The notes below the pieces were generated by a model. That model was not told where the DNA came from and searched no databases. It worked only from the letters and a program-made list of their open reading frames with translations. Below are positions 49,246-58,216 of a stretch of DNA of 64,000 nucleotides, in pieces. The DNA is from Gemmatimonadaceae bacterium. GTDB lineage: Bacteria; Gemmatimonadota; Gemmatimonadetes; Gemmatimonadales; Gemmatimonadaceae. Location: contig JAHBVS010000001.1 of the NCBI GenBank assembly GCA_019637445.1, forward strand, positions 434,001-498,000. Direction: 5' to 3'. Made by a program: the position numbers and the translations under genes. Positions within the stretch are counted from its first letter, which is position 1, and each line of letters begins with the position of its first letter.

Positions 49246-50076
49246 TCAGCGCTTCCGGCGCTCGGCGGGCTTCGGCCGGAACGGCATCGTCAGCAGCGCA
49301 GCCACCGTGCTGTGCTCCGCCGGATCCATATGCGTGTCAATGCCGTAGACGATGTCGCGCTCAGGCCGCGACTGGAACGTGCCGAAGAGGCGGTCCCAGA
49401 TCGAGAAGATGTTGCCAAAGTTCGAGTCCGTGTACGGCAGCTCGAAGTGATGGTGCACCTTGTGCATGCCCGGCGAGACGATCACCCACGAGAGCGCACG
49501 GTCCACCACCGGCGGCAGCGTGATGTTGGCGTGGTTGAATTGGCTGAGCACCACACTCATCGCCTGGTAGAGGAACACCATCCACAGCGGCGCGCCGACG
49601 ATCACGACAGCCAGCGCGGTGAAGGCGAAGCGCACAACGCTTTCCCCGGGGTGGTGGCGATTCGCCGAGGTGGTGTCCACGTGCACGTCGCTGTGGTGGA
49701 TGAGGTGCAGCTTCCACAGTGGCGGCGTGTGGTGCGACACGTAGTGCGCCAACCAGGCCGAGACGAGGTCGAGCACCAGCAAGCCGATCGTTGCCTGCAG
49801 CAACAGCGGCATCGCGGGCAGCCAGAACAGCAGGCCAAACTCGTGGGCGATGGTCCACTCCGAGGCCTTCAGCAGCAGGAAGGCCAGCGCGAAGTTCACG
49901 ACGATTGTCGTGGCGGTGAAGAAGAAGTTCACCAGCGCGTGCGACCACTTCCGGTACTCGAAACGAAAGAGCGGCAGGGCGCTCTCCCAGATCCAGAAGA
50001 AGGCGATGCCGCCCGCGAGGATCAGCGCGCGGTGCGAGGACGGGATCGTGGCGAAGTAGTCGGCGATGGCGGTCAC
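49246..50076 (-). CDS. Sterol desaturase/fatty acid hydroxylase superfamily membrane protein
   Basis: This roughly 276-residue protein has four to five helices and the tripartite His cluster that binds two irons: HYVSHH, HLIHHSDVHVDTT, and MHKVHHHFELPYTDSNFG. Family members hydroxylate or desaturate sterols, carotenoids or fatty acids using oxygen. The middle cluster with NRHHPGE is typical of bacterial relatives. Natural substrate here could be a membrane lipid. The start is uncertain: GTG 50076 is taken; an upstream TTG (50100) would add eight residues. It lies next to tRNA-Ile and its terminator. Confidence 0.85.
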   Translation of the reverse strand: MTAIADYFATIPSSHRALILAGGIAFFWIWESALPLFRFEYRKWSHALVNFFFTATTIVVNFALAFLLLKASEWTIAHEFGLLFWLPAMPLLLQATIGLLVLDLVSAWLAHYVSHHTPPLWKLHLIHHSDVHVDTTSANRHHPGESVVRFAFTALAVVIVGAPLWMVFLYQAMSVVLSQFNHANITLPPVVDRALSWVIVSPGMHKVHHHFELPYTDSNFGNIFSIWDRLFGTFQSRPERDIVYGIDTHMDPAEHSTVAALLTMPFRPKPAERRKR

Positions 50077-50173
50077 GGGGCCTGGGCGCGGGACCTCCAA
50101 GGGTACTGGGCGGAACGCTCGGGCGGCAACCGGTCGGGTGGCCGCGGTGCCTGCCGGCCGCGAGGGAAACGAC

Positions 50174-50204
50174 GACGCCCCGCCGAGGATGTCGGCGGGG
50201 CGTC
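50174..50204 (-). terminator. Terminator hairpin of tRNA-Ile
   Basis: Arms GACGCCCCGCCGA and TCGGCGGGGCGTC around GGATG form a perfect stem 15 bases beyond the tRNA-Ile end. On the minus strand it is followed closely by GTTTCCC. Confidence 0.75.
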
Positions 50205-50219
50205 GAGAGATTCCGGGAG

Positions 50220-50293
<74 letters not shown>

Positions 50294-50411
50294 GGCGAGC
50301 CTTGAAATAAATCGGGTTTGGGGGTCCCGGTCAACCGGGACGGCTCCGACTTGCCGATGTTGGTCCACGTCGTATCGTCGGGCCAGCCCCACAGCCCCGA
50401 GGCCCCTCCTG

Positions 50412-51899
50412 ATGTTCACCAGCGCGGAACGCCGCGAGCACCGCATCCCCGACGAGCGCTACGACGAGCTGGTCCCCTCGCTGCGCTCCGCCCTCCTGTC
50501 GGCGCACTTCGGACTCCGGGAGTCGAAGGAGTCGGTGATCGTCATCGTCTCCGGCGTGGACGGTGCCGGCAAGGGCGACCTCGTGCACCAGCTGAACGAG
50601 TGGCTTGACCCACGTGGCGTGGAGACCCACGCCTTCTGGGAGCTCACCGACGAGGAGCGGGCCAGGCCCGAGATGTGGCGTTACTGGCGGGCAATGCCGG
50701 GCCGCGGGCGGGTGGGCATCCTCTTCGGCTCCTGGTACACGCGGCCGATCATCGAGCGCGTGTACAAGCAGCGCAAGCGCCGCAGCTTCGAGGCCGCGCT
50801 CGAGCGCATCCAGCGCTTCGAACGCATGCTCACGGACGGCGGCACGCGGCTGGTGAAGCTCTGGTTGCACCTCGCCAAGGCCGAGCAGAAGAAGCGGCTG
50901 GAGGAGTTGGAGGCCGCCGACCGACTGGGGCCGGACGACTGGAAGCACTTCAAGCTCTACAAGCGATTCCGCGAGGTCTCCGAGCACGCGCTGCAGCGCA
51001 CGCACAGCCGGGAGGCGCCGTGGACGGTGCTCGACGCCCGCGACCGACGCTACCGGGAGGTCACGGCCGGCAAGGCGTTGCTCGCTGCACTGCAGGCCTC
51101 CCGTCCGAGGCGCAGCAGCAAGGCCGCGGCGGCGAAGACGCGAAAGGCCGCGGTGGCGTCAACCCGCGACTACACCCCCGCTGCGTCGCGACTCGACTCG
51201 CTGGACGGCGCCCGCAAACTGGCCAAGGCGACCTATGAGCGTGAGCTCGCAGACCTGCAAGGCCGCTTGAGCACGCTGGCCTGGCAGGCCCGCGAGGCCC
51301 GCCACGCGACGGTGCTCGTGTTCGAGGGATGGGACGCCGCAGGAAAGGGCAGCGCCATCCGCCGCGTCACGCAGGCCATGGACCCGCGCCTCTACCGCGT
51401 GGTCGGCATCGCCGCGCCGACGGACGAGGAGCGGCGGCAGCACTATCTCTGGCGCTTCTGGCGACACGTCCCTCGCGACGGATCGCTGGTCTTGTTCGAT
51501 CGCTCGTGGTACGGCCGCGTGCTGGTCGAGCGCGTGGAAGGCTTCGCCTCCGTCCCCGAGTGGGACCGCTCCTACGGGGAGATCAACGACTTCGAGTCAC
51601 AGCTCACCGGCCACGGCGCGACACTGGCCAAGTTCTGGCTGCAGGTCAGTCCCGAGGAACAGCTGCGCCGCTTCCGCGAACGTCAACGCGTGGCCTGGAA
51701 GCGCCACAAGATCACGGACGAGGATTGGCGGAACCGCGAGAAGTATCCGGCCTACCTGGAAGCCGTGGAGGAGATGCTCGCGCGCTGCTCGCCGCCATCG
51801 GCGCCGTGGACGCTCGTGGCCGCGAACGACAAGCGCCACGCGCGGATCAGCATCCTGCGGACCATCGTCGGACGGTTGGAGGAAGCGCTGAGACGCTGA
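50412..51899 (+). CDS. pap: Polyphosphate:AMP phosphotransferase, double PPK2 domain
   Basis: This 495-residue cytoplasmic enzyme uses polyphosphate to convert AMP to ADP. It consists of two PPK2 domains in tandem. The first has Walker A VDGAGKGD with Lys54, followed by GRVGILFGSWYTRP. The second has WDAAGKGS with Lys312, then LVLFDRSWYGRVLVERVEGF and the lid segment RVAWKRHKITDEDW. Two-domain members are class II PPK2 (PAP of Acinetobacter type), in which the C-terminal domain is catalytic; here the first domain also retains its P-loop. A Lys/Ala-rich linker separates them (about residues 225-260). It is followed by a hairpin that overlaps its stop codon. Confidence 0.92.
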   Translation: MFTSAERREHRIPDERYDELVPSLRSALLSAHFGLRESKESVIVIVSGVDGAGKGDLVHQLNEWLDPRGVETHAFWELTDEERARPEMWRYWRAMPGRGRVGILFGSWYTRPIIERVYKQRKRRSFEAALERIQRFERMLTDGGTRLVKLWLHLAKAEQKKRLEELEAADRLGPDDWKHFKLYKRFREVSEHALQRTHSREAPWTVLDARDRRYREVTAGKALLAALQASRPRRSSKAAAAKTRKAAVASTRDYTPAASRLDSLDGARKLAKATYERELADLQGRLSTLAWQAREARHATVLVFEGWDAAGKGSAIRRVTQAMDPRLYRVVGIAAPTDEERRQHYLWRFWRHVPRDGSLVLFDRSWYGRVLVERVEGFASVPEWDRSYGEINDFESQLTGHGATLAKFWLQVSPEEQLRRFRERQRVAWKRHKITDEDWRNREKYPAYLEAVEEMLARCSPPSAPWTLVAANDKRHARISILRTIVGRLEEALRR

Positions 51900-51925
51900 A
51901 GGGGGCGCCGCGAGGCGCCCCCTTC
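51898..51925. terminator. Bidirectional hairpin after pap
   Basis: Arms GAAGGGGGCGCC and GGCGCCCCCTTC around GCGA form a perfect 12 bp stem overlapping the pap stop codon. It lies between pap and the convergent Asp-rich gene and could end both transcripts. No long T-run follows. Confidence 0.7.
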
Positions 51926-51963
51926 GTATGGCATCGCTGATCGCGGCAGGCTGCCGCGGCGCG

Positions 51964-52257
51964 CTATTCGTCGAAACGCCCGGGATGCGGGCGGTCGTCC
52001 TCGTCCTGGTCGTCGTACTCGTCGTCCAGGTCGATCAAATCGTCGTCGAGATCGTCGTCGTCATCGTCATCGTCGTCGTCGAAATCGTCGTCATCGTCAT
52101 AATCGTCGTCGCTGTCGTCCCCGTCGTCGAGGTCGTCATCGTCGTCGTCCAGATCGTCGTCCTCGTCGTCCTCGTCGAGGTCGCCGTCAAAGCCATCGAG
52201 GTCTTCTTCGTCGTCCGTCGCCTCGAGTGTCCATGGCGACATCACGCTGCCCCGCAT
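51964..52257 (-). CDS. Small, extremely Asp-rich protein
   Basis: This 97-residue protein is overwhelmingly Asp with some Glu and Leu; residues 15-85 are almost purely acidic, with runs of D broken by single L, G, Y, F or I. The DNA is an irregular GTC/GAC-type trinucleotide repeat. Three things support a real gene: an AGGA ribosome binding site five bases before the ATG at 52257, Asp coded by mixed GAC and GAT rather than one codon, and a position 36 bases after typA on the same strand. The N-terminus MRGSVMSPWTLEAT has a conserved look. It may chelate Ca or Mg, or bind basic proteins. Function unknown. Confidence 0.6.
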   Translation of the reverse strand: MRGSVMSPWTLEATDDEEDLDGFDGDLDEDDEDDDLDDDDDDLDDGDDSDDDYDDDDDFDDDDDDDDDDLDDDLIDLDDEYDDQDEDDRPHPGRFDE

Positions 52258-52293
52258 TGTCCTGATTCTCCCGGTGAGATGCCTACGGGCCGG

Positions 52294-54129
52294 CTAGACG
52301 CCGGCCCGTTCCTTCTTCGCTTCGCGGTTCGTGCGCTTGCGGTCGCTCATCTTGAGCATCCGCTTGCGCAGGCGAATCGCCGACGGCGTGACCTCGATCA
52401 GCTCGTCGTCCTCGATATACTCCAGCGCACCTTCCAACGTCAACAGGCGCGGCGGCTCGAGCTGGATGGCGTCGTCCGCACTCTTGGAGCGCATGTTGGT
52501 GAGCTTCTTTTCCTTCGTCGGGTTGACGTCCATATCGCCCGGGCGTGAATTCTCGCCGACGATCATGCCCTCGTAGACCTCGTCACCCGGCTTCACGAAG
52601 AGTGTCGACCGCTCCTGCAGGTTGCCCAAGGCGAAGGCGATGATTGTACCCTGCTCCATCGACACCAGCACGCCGCGGTCGCGGCCGCCCAGCGTGCCCG
52701 CCCAAGGCCCATACTCCAGGAACCGGTGGTGCAGGATGCCCGTGCCACGCGTGTCGGTGAGGAACTCCGAGCGGTACCCGAACAATCCGCGCGCCGGAAT
52801 CTTGTAGACCAGGCGCACGAGACCCTGTCCAGGGTTCTTCATTTCGATCATGGACGCCTTGCGGGGCCCCAGCTTTTCGATGACCGTGCCCATGAACTCC
52901 TCGGGCACGTCGATGGCCAGTTCCTCGTAGGGCTCGAGCTTCTCGCCCTTCTCGCCGATGTGCGTGATCACGCGCGGCCGCGAGACCTGGAACTCGAAGC
53001 CCTCGCGGCGCATGGTCTCCATCAGGATGGAGAGATGCAGTTCGCCGCGACCGGAGACGGTCCAGGTGTCCGTGGAATCCGTCTCCTCCACGCGCAGCGC
53101 CACATTGCGCTCGAGCTCACGCTCCAGCCGCTCCTTCACCTGTCGCGAGGTGACGAACTTGCCGTCCTGGCCCGCGAAGGGGGAGTTGTTGATGAGGAAG
53201 TCCACCGAGATGGTGGGCTCCTCCACCGCGATGCCTTCCAGCCGGTCCTGGTGCTCAGGATCCGTGATGGTCAGGCCGATCTCGACGTGCTCGAAGCCCG
53301 CCAGCGCGACGATCTCGCCCGCCGACGCCGAAGGCACCTCGACCTTCTCGAGTCCCTCGTAGCCGAACAGCTTGGTCACACGGCCCGGCGCGCCCTTGGT
53401 GCTGTGGTCTACCGGTAGCAGGGTCACCGTATCACCGACGTTCACCGTCCCGCGCTCGATGCGCCCGATGGCGAGGCGGCCGAGGTAGTTGGAGTGGTCG
53501 ATGGTCGACACCAGCATCTGGAACGGCGCCGCGGTTTCCGTCGGCGGCTGCGGCACGTGCTTGACGATGGTCTCGAACAGCGGCTTCAAGTCCACCGCCG
53601 GCGTGTCCATCGACATGGTGGACGTACCGTCGCGTCCGGACGCGTACACCACCGGCGCGTCCAACTGCGCCTCGTTGGCCTCGAGCTCGATCAAGAGATC
53701 CAGCACTTCCTCGTGCACGCGCATCGGATCGGCGCCGGGGCGGTCGATCTTGTTGATGCACACGATGACGGTGCGGCCCAAGGCTAGTGCCTTCCGCAGC
53801 ACGAAGCGCGTCTGCGGCATCGGCCCGTCAAAGGCGTCCACCACGAGCAGCACGCCGTCCACCATGCGCAGGATGCGCTCGACCTCGCCGCCGAAGTCGG
53901 CGTGGCCTGGCGTGTCGACGATGTTGAGCTTGGTCTCGCCCCAGCGGACGGACGTGTTCTTGGCGAGGATCGTGATGCCCCGCTCACGCTCGAGCGGGTT
54001 GGAGTCCATCACACGCTCGGCGACGACCTGATTGGCGCGAAAGGCCCCGGCTTGCCGGAGCATCTGGTCCACGAGGGTCGTCTTCCCGTGGTCCACGTGC
54101 GCGATGATGGCGATGTTGCGAATCTGCAT
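52294..54129 (-). CDS. typA: Ribosome-associated GTPase TypA/BipA
   Basis: This 611-residue translational GTPase acts on the 50S ribosome, especially in stress and cold. G motifs are clear: G1 [10 protein letters not shown]3 [11 protein letters not shown]4 NKIDRPGAD and the G2 effector region [11 protein letters not shown]. Domains II, III and V of the EF-G family and the TypA-specific C-terminal domain ([43 protein letters not shown]) follow. Start ATG 54129 fits the N-terminus [13 protein letters not shown] -10-like TATATT lies eight bases upstream, with no Shine-Dalgarno motif, suggesting leaderless translation. The Asp-rich gene is downstream. Confidence 0.97.
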   Translation of the reverse strand: MQIRNIAIIAHVDHGKTTLVDQMLRQAGAFRANQVVAERVMDSNPLERERGITILAKNTSVRWGETKLNIVDTPGHADFGGEVERILRMVDGVLLVVDAFDGPMPQTRFVLRKALALGRTVIVCINKIDRPGADPMRVHEEVLDLLIELEANEAQLDAPVVYASGRDGTSTMSMDTPAVDLKPLFETIVKHVPQPPTETAAPFQMLVSTIDHSNYLGRLAIGRIERGTVNVGDTVTLLPVDHSTKGAPGRVTKLFGYEGLEKVEVPSASAGEIVALAGFEHVEIGLTITDPEHQDRLEGIAVEEPTISVDFLINNSPFAGQDGKFVTSRQVKERLERELERNVALRVEETDSTDTWTVSGRGELHLSILMETMRREGFEFQVSRPRVITHIGEKGEKLEPYEELAIDVPEEFMGTVIEKLGPRKASMIEMKNPGQGLVRLVYKIPARGLFGYRSEFLTDTRGTGILHHRFLEYGPWAGTLGGRDRGVLVSMEQGTIIAFALGNLQERSTLFVKPGDEVYEGMIVGENSRPGDMDVNPTKEKKLTNMRSKSADDAIQLEPPRLLTLEGALEYIEDDELIEVTPSAIRLRKRMLKMSDRKRTNREAKKERAGV

Positions 54130-54137
54130 AGCCCTGC

Positions 54138-54181
54138 AATATAGCGGAGCAAGGCTCCGCAAAGTGGGGGGGGGTCCCCCC
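54138..54181 (-). promoter_or_regulatory. typA promoter region with hairpin and G9/C6 run
   Basis: On the minus strand TATATT (54143-54138) is the candidate -10. Just upstream, GCGGAGC-CTT-GCTCCGC (54144-54160) is a perfect 7 bp inverted repeat. Nine Gs, a T and six Cs (54166-54181 on the plus strand) follow, an unusual homopolymer that could fold or be length-variable. Confidence 0.45.
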
Positions 54182-54188
54182 GTTTTTC

Positions 54189-54279
54189 ACTCATGACTTA
54201 CAACTCACGACTTACCACTTCCCTCCTCCCTCCTCCCTCCTCCCTCCGCCGTCCTCCGTCCTCCGTCCTCCGTCCTATC
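54189..54279. repeat. Array of about 13 heptanucleotide repeats overlapping the pilT stop
   Basis: The plus strand can be divided without a break into 7-base units: ACTCATG, ACTTACA, ACTCACG, ACTTACC, ACTTCCC, three TCCTCCC, TCCGCCG, three TCCTCCG and TCCTATC. The last unit contains the pilT stop codon. The array fills most of the gap between pilT and typA. Confidence 0.8.
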
Positions 54280-55867
54280 TCCGCCCCGCCCCCGGCTTCG
54301 CCATCCCGGGCTTGGCCGCCCCAGCCGCCCCTCCCGCACCTCCCGCCGGCGCATTGGTCGGATCCCCCTCCACGAAGCTGGTATCGAAACCCTTGGCCTT
54401 GAGCTGATTCACGAAGGAGCCCTTGTCCACCGACTTCATGTAGGCCTCCTTCGGCTCCACCTGCTTGCTCTCCACCAGCTCCAGCAGCGTGTCGTTCATC
54501 GTGATCATGCCGAGCCGCTTGGACGTCTGCATCATGCTCGGGATCTGGAAGGTCTTGCCTTCGCGGATCAGGTTGGAGATCGCCGGCGTGACAAGCAGAA
54601 TCTCCCGCGCCGCCACGCGCCCGCCGCCGATCTTCTTGCAGAGCACCTGCGAGACCACACCCTTGAGCGACTCCGAGAGCATCGTGCGCACCTGCTCCTG
54701 CCGGTCGGCCGGGAACTGGTCGATCAACCGGTCGATGGTGCTGGCCGCCGTGGTCGTGTGCAGCGTGCCGAACACCAGGTGTCCCGTCTCGGCCGTCTCG
54801 ATGGCGATGGCGACCGTCTCCAAGTCGCGCAGCTCACCGACCAGGATGATGTCTGGGTCCTCGCGCAGCGCCGCGCGCAACGCGCTCTTGAACGAGCCCG
54901 TGTGCACCCCCACCTGCCGCTGCGTGATGATGCAGTTCTTGTTCTCGTGCACGAACTCGATCGGGTCCTCGATCGTGATCACGTGGTCCGACCGTGAGCG
55001 ATTTACGAGGTCCACCAGGCCGCAGAGCGTCGTGGACTTGCCCGAGCCCGTGGGGCCCGTGACCAGCACCAATCCCTTGGTCAGGTAGCAGAGGTTCTGC
55101 ACTTCCTGTGAGATGCCCAGCTGCTCGGCCGTGACGATCGTGCTGGGGATGACACGGAAGACCGCCGCCACGCCCTTGCGATCGCGCAGCACGTTCGCGC
55201 GAAAGCGCGCCAGGCCGCTGATCTCGTAGGCGAAGTCCGTGTCGTTGGTCTCGCCAAACTCCTTCGAGTTCCGCTCCGGCATAATGGCGTGCAACAGCGC
55301 CTGCATCGTCTCAGGGTCGAGCTTCGGCTGGCCCTCCACACGCTGCATCTCGCCGCTGCGCCGCAGGATCGGCGGCTCGCCCACCCGCATGTGCAGGTCG
55401 CTGGCCCCCTGCTCCACCAGCAGGCGCAGCAGCTTCTCCATCGCTTCCTTCGACGACGACGGGTCGGCTGCGGCCGTCTTCACGTTCGGCACCTGGTCCG
55501 CCGTCACCGGCGGTTCGTCCGGCACCATCACGCGGGTGAACATCCCGGTCGAGCGCTGGAACTCACCCTCCGCGTCGACCTGCACGTTCACGGAGAGCTT
55601 CTCGCCCTGCAGCATCGCGCGCACCGCGAAGACGCTGTCTTCGCTGGAGTAGCGGAACTTCGTCGGCTGCTTGGCGTCCAGCGCCTGCGCCGACGCGGCC
55701 GGGGCGATCTCCTTGAGCAAGGCGACGATCTGCGCGCCCGAGAGCGGCTTGGTCACCGGCCGTTCCTGCGAGTCGACCATCAGCACCGCAGCCGCGCCCT
55801 CGGCGAGGATCAGCTCGTCGGCGCGGTTGGAGACCATCACGGAGAGGAGGCGGTCGAGTTGCGCCAT
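54275..55867 (-). CDS. PilT-type retraction ATPase with extra N-terminal domain
   Basis: This 530-residue protein belongs to the GspE/PilT secretion ATPases that power type IV pilus retraction. Core motifs: Walker A GPTGSGKSTT, the Asp box IEDPIEFVH, Walker B DIILVGELRD and the His box TGHLVFGTLHTTTAASTIDR. The usual N-terminal domain appears at about residues 145-250 (LVEQGASDLHMRVGEPP). Before it lies another domain of about 130 residues (LSVMVSNRADELILAEG) that looks like a degenerate copy of the same fold, making the protein much longer than PilT (about 350). The C-terminus is a Gly/Ala/Pro tail. It starts on TGATG shared with the CDF gene. Confidence 0.88.
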   Translation of the reverse strand: MAQLDRLLSVMVSNRADELILAEGAAAVLMVDSQERPVTKPLSGAQIVALLKEIAPAASAQALDAKQPTKFRYSSEDSVFAVRAMLQGEKLSVNVQVDAEGEFQRSTGMFTRVMVPDEPPVTADQVPNVKTAAADPSSSKEAMEKLLRLLVEQGASDLHMRVGEPPILRRSGEMQRVEGQPKLDPETMQALLHAIMPERNSKEFGETNDTDFAYEISGLARFRANVLRDRKGVAAVFRVIPSTIVTAEQLGISQEVQNLCYLTKGLVLVTGPTGSGKSTTLCGLVDLVNRSRSDHVITIEDPIEFVHENKNCIITQRQVGVHTGSFKSALRAALREDPDIILVGELRDLETVAIAIETAETGHLVFGTLHTTTAASTIDRLIDQFPADRQEQVRTMLSESLKGVVSQVLCKKIGGGRVAAREILLVTPAISNLIREGKTFQIPSMMQTSKRLGMITMNDTLLELVESKQVEPKEAYMKSVDKGSFVNQLKAKGFDTSFVEGDPTNAPAGGAGGAAGAAKPGMAKPGAGRR

Positions 55868-56922
55868 CAGGAGTGCACCGGGGTGAGGGAACTGGCGAGC
55901 GGTTCGCAGCAGGCGGCGAGCGGCTCCCCTTCAAGCTGGATGGTCGTGTGCTGGATGCCAAATCGGGCCACGGCCCCGTGCAGCTCCTCCAGCACCCGCT
56001 GGTGGTCGCCGTCGGGGGCGATGGCGTGCGCACTCATCGCCACGACACCGGAGGTCAGGGTCCACACGTGCAGGTCGTGCACGGTCTTCACGCCGCGCAC
56101 ATCGAGCAGGGCGCCGCGCAGCGCCTCCACATCCACGTGGGCCGGTGTGCTCTCGAGCAGCACGTCCACCGCCTCGCGCACCAGCCGCCAGGCGCCACGC
56201 ACGATCAACACCGTCACGACGATTGAGGCCACGGAATCCGCCTGCAGCCAGCCGAACCAGCGCACGGCCAGCGCGGCGATGATCACGGCCACGGACCCCA
56301 ACAGGTCCGACAGGACGTGCAGATAGGCACCGCGGAGGTTGAGGCTGGCGTCGGCGCTGGCGTGCAGCAGCCAAGCGCTGAGCGCATTGACGAGCAGGCC
56401 GCCGACGGCGATGCCCAGCATCAGACCACTCTCCACCGGCTCCGGGTTGGCCAACCGGCGGAAGGCCTCCCAGAGGATTCCGAAGGAGAGCACCAACAGC
56501 ACCGCGCCGTTGATCAGCGCCGCGAGGATCTCCCAGCGGAGGTAGCCATAGGTGCGCTTCGGCGTGGCCGGCTGCCGGCTGAACCAGGCCACGAACAGCG
56601 AGAGGGCCAGCGCGCCGACGTCGGTGAGCATATGGCCGGCATCGGCCAGCAGGGCCACCGAGTTCGAGATCCAGCCGCCCACCACCTCGGCCACCACGAA
56701 GGCCGCCGTGATGCCGCAGGCCCAGGCCAGCCGCCGCGTGGACTGGGTGTGGACGTGCGCGTGGTGCCCGCCGTGGGCGTCGTGCCCCGCGTGGTCGTGC
56801 CCCGGCCCTTCGGCGTGGTCGTGCGAATGGCCGTGCGCGACGGCGCCCCCAATCGGGGGCTCCGGCTGGCGACTGATTTGGCAGTCGTCGTACCTTTCGG
56901 TGATGTCGCGCTTGCTAGCCAT
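55867..56922 (-). CDS. Cation diffusion facilitator (zinc/cobalt exporter, CzcD/ZitB-like)
   Basis: This 351-residue membrane protein exports Zn or related divalent metals in exchange for protons. Six helices are present. The metal site residues are in LLADAGHMLTDVGAL (helix II) and YLHVLSDLLGSVAV (helix V). The N-terminal cytoplasmic tail has more than ten His in HGHSHDHAEGPGHDHAGHD and the following residues, typical of CzcD/ZitB. The C-terminal cytoplasmic domain (HDLHVWTLTSGVVAMSAHAI) forms the dimer. ATG 56922 is the only nearby start and has AGGG upstream; it overlaps the divergent gene by 20 bases. Its stop is coupled to pilT. Confidence 0.92.
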   Translation of the reverse strand: MASKRDITERYDDCQISRQPEPPIGGAVAHGHSHDHAEGPGHDHAGHDAHGGHHAHVHTQSTRRLAWACGITAAFVVAEVVGGWISNSVALLADAGHMLTDVGALALSLFVAWFSRQPATPKRTYGYLRWEILAALINGAVLLVLSFGILWEAFRRLANPEPVESGLMLGIAVGGLLVNALSAWLLHASADASLNLRGAYLHVLSDLLGSVAVIIAALAVRWFGWLQADSVASIVVTVLIVRGAWRLVREAVDVLLESTPAHVDVEALRGALLDVRGVKTVHDLHVWTLTSGVVAMSAHAIAPDGDHQRVLEELHGAVARFGIQHTTIQLEGEPLAACCEPLASSLTPVHS

Positions 56923-58216
56923 CGTCGCCCTGCTGGCCCTCAATGCCTTTTTCGTGGCGGTGGAGTTCGCCCTCGTCCGGGCGCGGCGGTCGCGCCTCGA
57001 GGCCATGGTCCGCGGTGGCGACCAGTTCGCCCGCTTCGCGCTGACCGCGACCTCCCGTCGTAATCTCACCCGAGTCCTCTCCGCTGGCCAGTTGGGGATT
57101 ACGCTGGCCTCATTGGGCCTAGGCTGGGTGGCAGAGGGGGCGCTGGGCCATTTCCTCGAGGGTTGGTTCGAGGGCCTGCCGCTGCCGCTGGAGCCGGCCG
57201 TGCGCATCGGCATCGGCGCGGCGGTCGCGATCACCATCGTGACCTACCTGCACGTGGTGTTCGGCGAGCTCGCGCCGCGCGCGCTGTCGCTCAACTATCC
57301 CGAGCACTTCGCCAAGTGGCTGGCGCCGCCCATCCTCGCGTTCACCTGGGTCACCTGGCCCTTCATCTGGCTGCTCAACGGCAGCTCGAACCTCCTGCTA
57401 CGCGCCTTCGGGCAGCACGAGGTGTCCGAGGAGGAGGCGCCGCACTCGCCCGAGGAGATCCGCCTGCTGGTCGAGCGGGCCTCAGAGGGCGGCGCCCTGC
57501 CCGTCTCGGACGCCGAGATTCTGGGTGGTGTCTTTCAGTTCTCCGAGAAGAACGCCCGCGAGGTGATGACGCCCCGGACCAAGATCGTGGCCATTCCGCT
57601 CGAGGCCACGCTGGACGAGGCCGTCGCCGAGGTGGTCGAAGCGGGCTTCTCGCGCTATCCAGTGTACCGCGAAACGCTCGACGACATCGTGGGGATGGTG
57701 CACAGCAAGGACCTGCTGCGCATCCTCCGGAAGCCCCCGGCGGACTTCACGCTGCAGCAGATCGTCCGCACGGTGCACGTGGTGCCCGGTTCACGCGAGG
57801 TCGAGGAAGTGCTCTCCGACTTCAAGCGCCGCAAGGAGCATCTCGCGATCGTGCTCGACGAGTTCGGCGGCACGGCCGGCATGGTCACGATGGAGGACCT
57901 GCTGGAGGAGATCGTCGGCGAGATCCTGGACGAGTACGACGACCCGCTCACGACGAGCTTCAAGACGCAGACCGCTGACGGCACGCGCGTCATTCGCGGC
58001 GACGCGAACATCGGCGAGATCAACGAAGAGCTGGGTCTGACGATTCCCGACGAGGACTACACGACCGTCGGCGGCTACGTGTTCGGGCTGTTGGGCCGGC
58101 TGCCCGTCTCGGGCGACAAGGCCACGGGGGCGGGCGCACAGTTCACGGTGTTGGAGATGGACGGCCGGCGCATCCGCGCGCTCAGCGTGCAGCCGGTGGC
58201 GCCGTCGGAGGGCTGA
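56903..58216 (+). CDS. CNNM/CorC (HlyC/CorC) family transporter
   Basis: This 437-residue protein has the DUF21/CNNM membrane domain (AIVALLALNAFFVAVEFALVRARRS; ITIVTYLHVVFGELAPRALS; ILAFTWVTWPFIWLLNGSSN), two CBS domains (VMTPRTKIVAIPLEA and YRETLDDIVGMVHSKDLL), and a C-terminal CorC_HlyC domain (AIVLDEFGGTAGMVTMEDLLEEIVGEI). Bacterial members transport Mg or Na. ATG 56903 begins helix 1 directly. Its 5' end overlaps the divergent cation exporter by 20 bases, and its 3' end overlaps pdxA by 35 bases on the opposite strand. Confidence 0.92.
   Translation: MSRLLAIVALLALNAFFVAVEFALVRARRSRLEAMVRGGDQFARFALTATSRRNLTRVLSAGQLGITLASLGLGWVAEGALGHFLEGWFEGLPLPLEPAVRIGIGAAVAITIVTYLHVVFGELAPRALSLNYPEHFAKWLAPPILAFTWVTWPFIWLLNGSSNLLLRAFGQHEVSEEEAPHSPEEIRLLVERASEGGALPVSDAEILGGVFQFSEKNAREVMTPRTKIVAIPLEATLDEAVAEVVEAGFSRYPVYRETLDDIVGMVHSKDLLRILRKPPADFTLQQIVRTVHVVPGSREVEEVLSDFKRRKEHLAIVLDEFGGTAGMVTMEDLLEEIVGEILDEYDDPLTTSFKTQTADGTRVIRGDANIGEINEELGLTIPDEDYTTVGGYVFGLLGRLPVSGDKATGAGAQFTVLEMDGRRIRALSVQPVAPSEG

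Noticed and set aside
50076-50100. TTG start eight codons upstream for the fatty acid hydroxylase-like gene
   Set aside because: No ribosome binding site before the TTG and the extra residues are Pro-rich; GTG 50076 is equally near the first conserved helix. Kept only as an alternative.
51928-52548. Plus-strand ORF with long Val/Ile runs opposite the Asp-rich gene
   Set aside because: It is the complement of the Asp codon repeat (GTC on the other strand) and continues antisense into typA. It has no ribosome binding site and no plausible protein composition outside the repeat.
54189-54279. Possible CRISPR array
   Set aside because: The units are 7 bases long and contiguous without spacers, and no cas genes are present.
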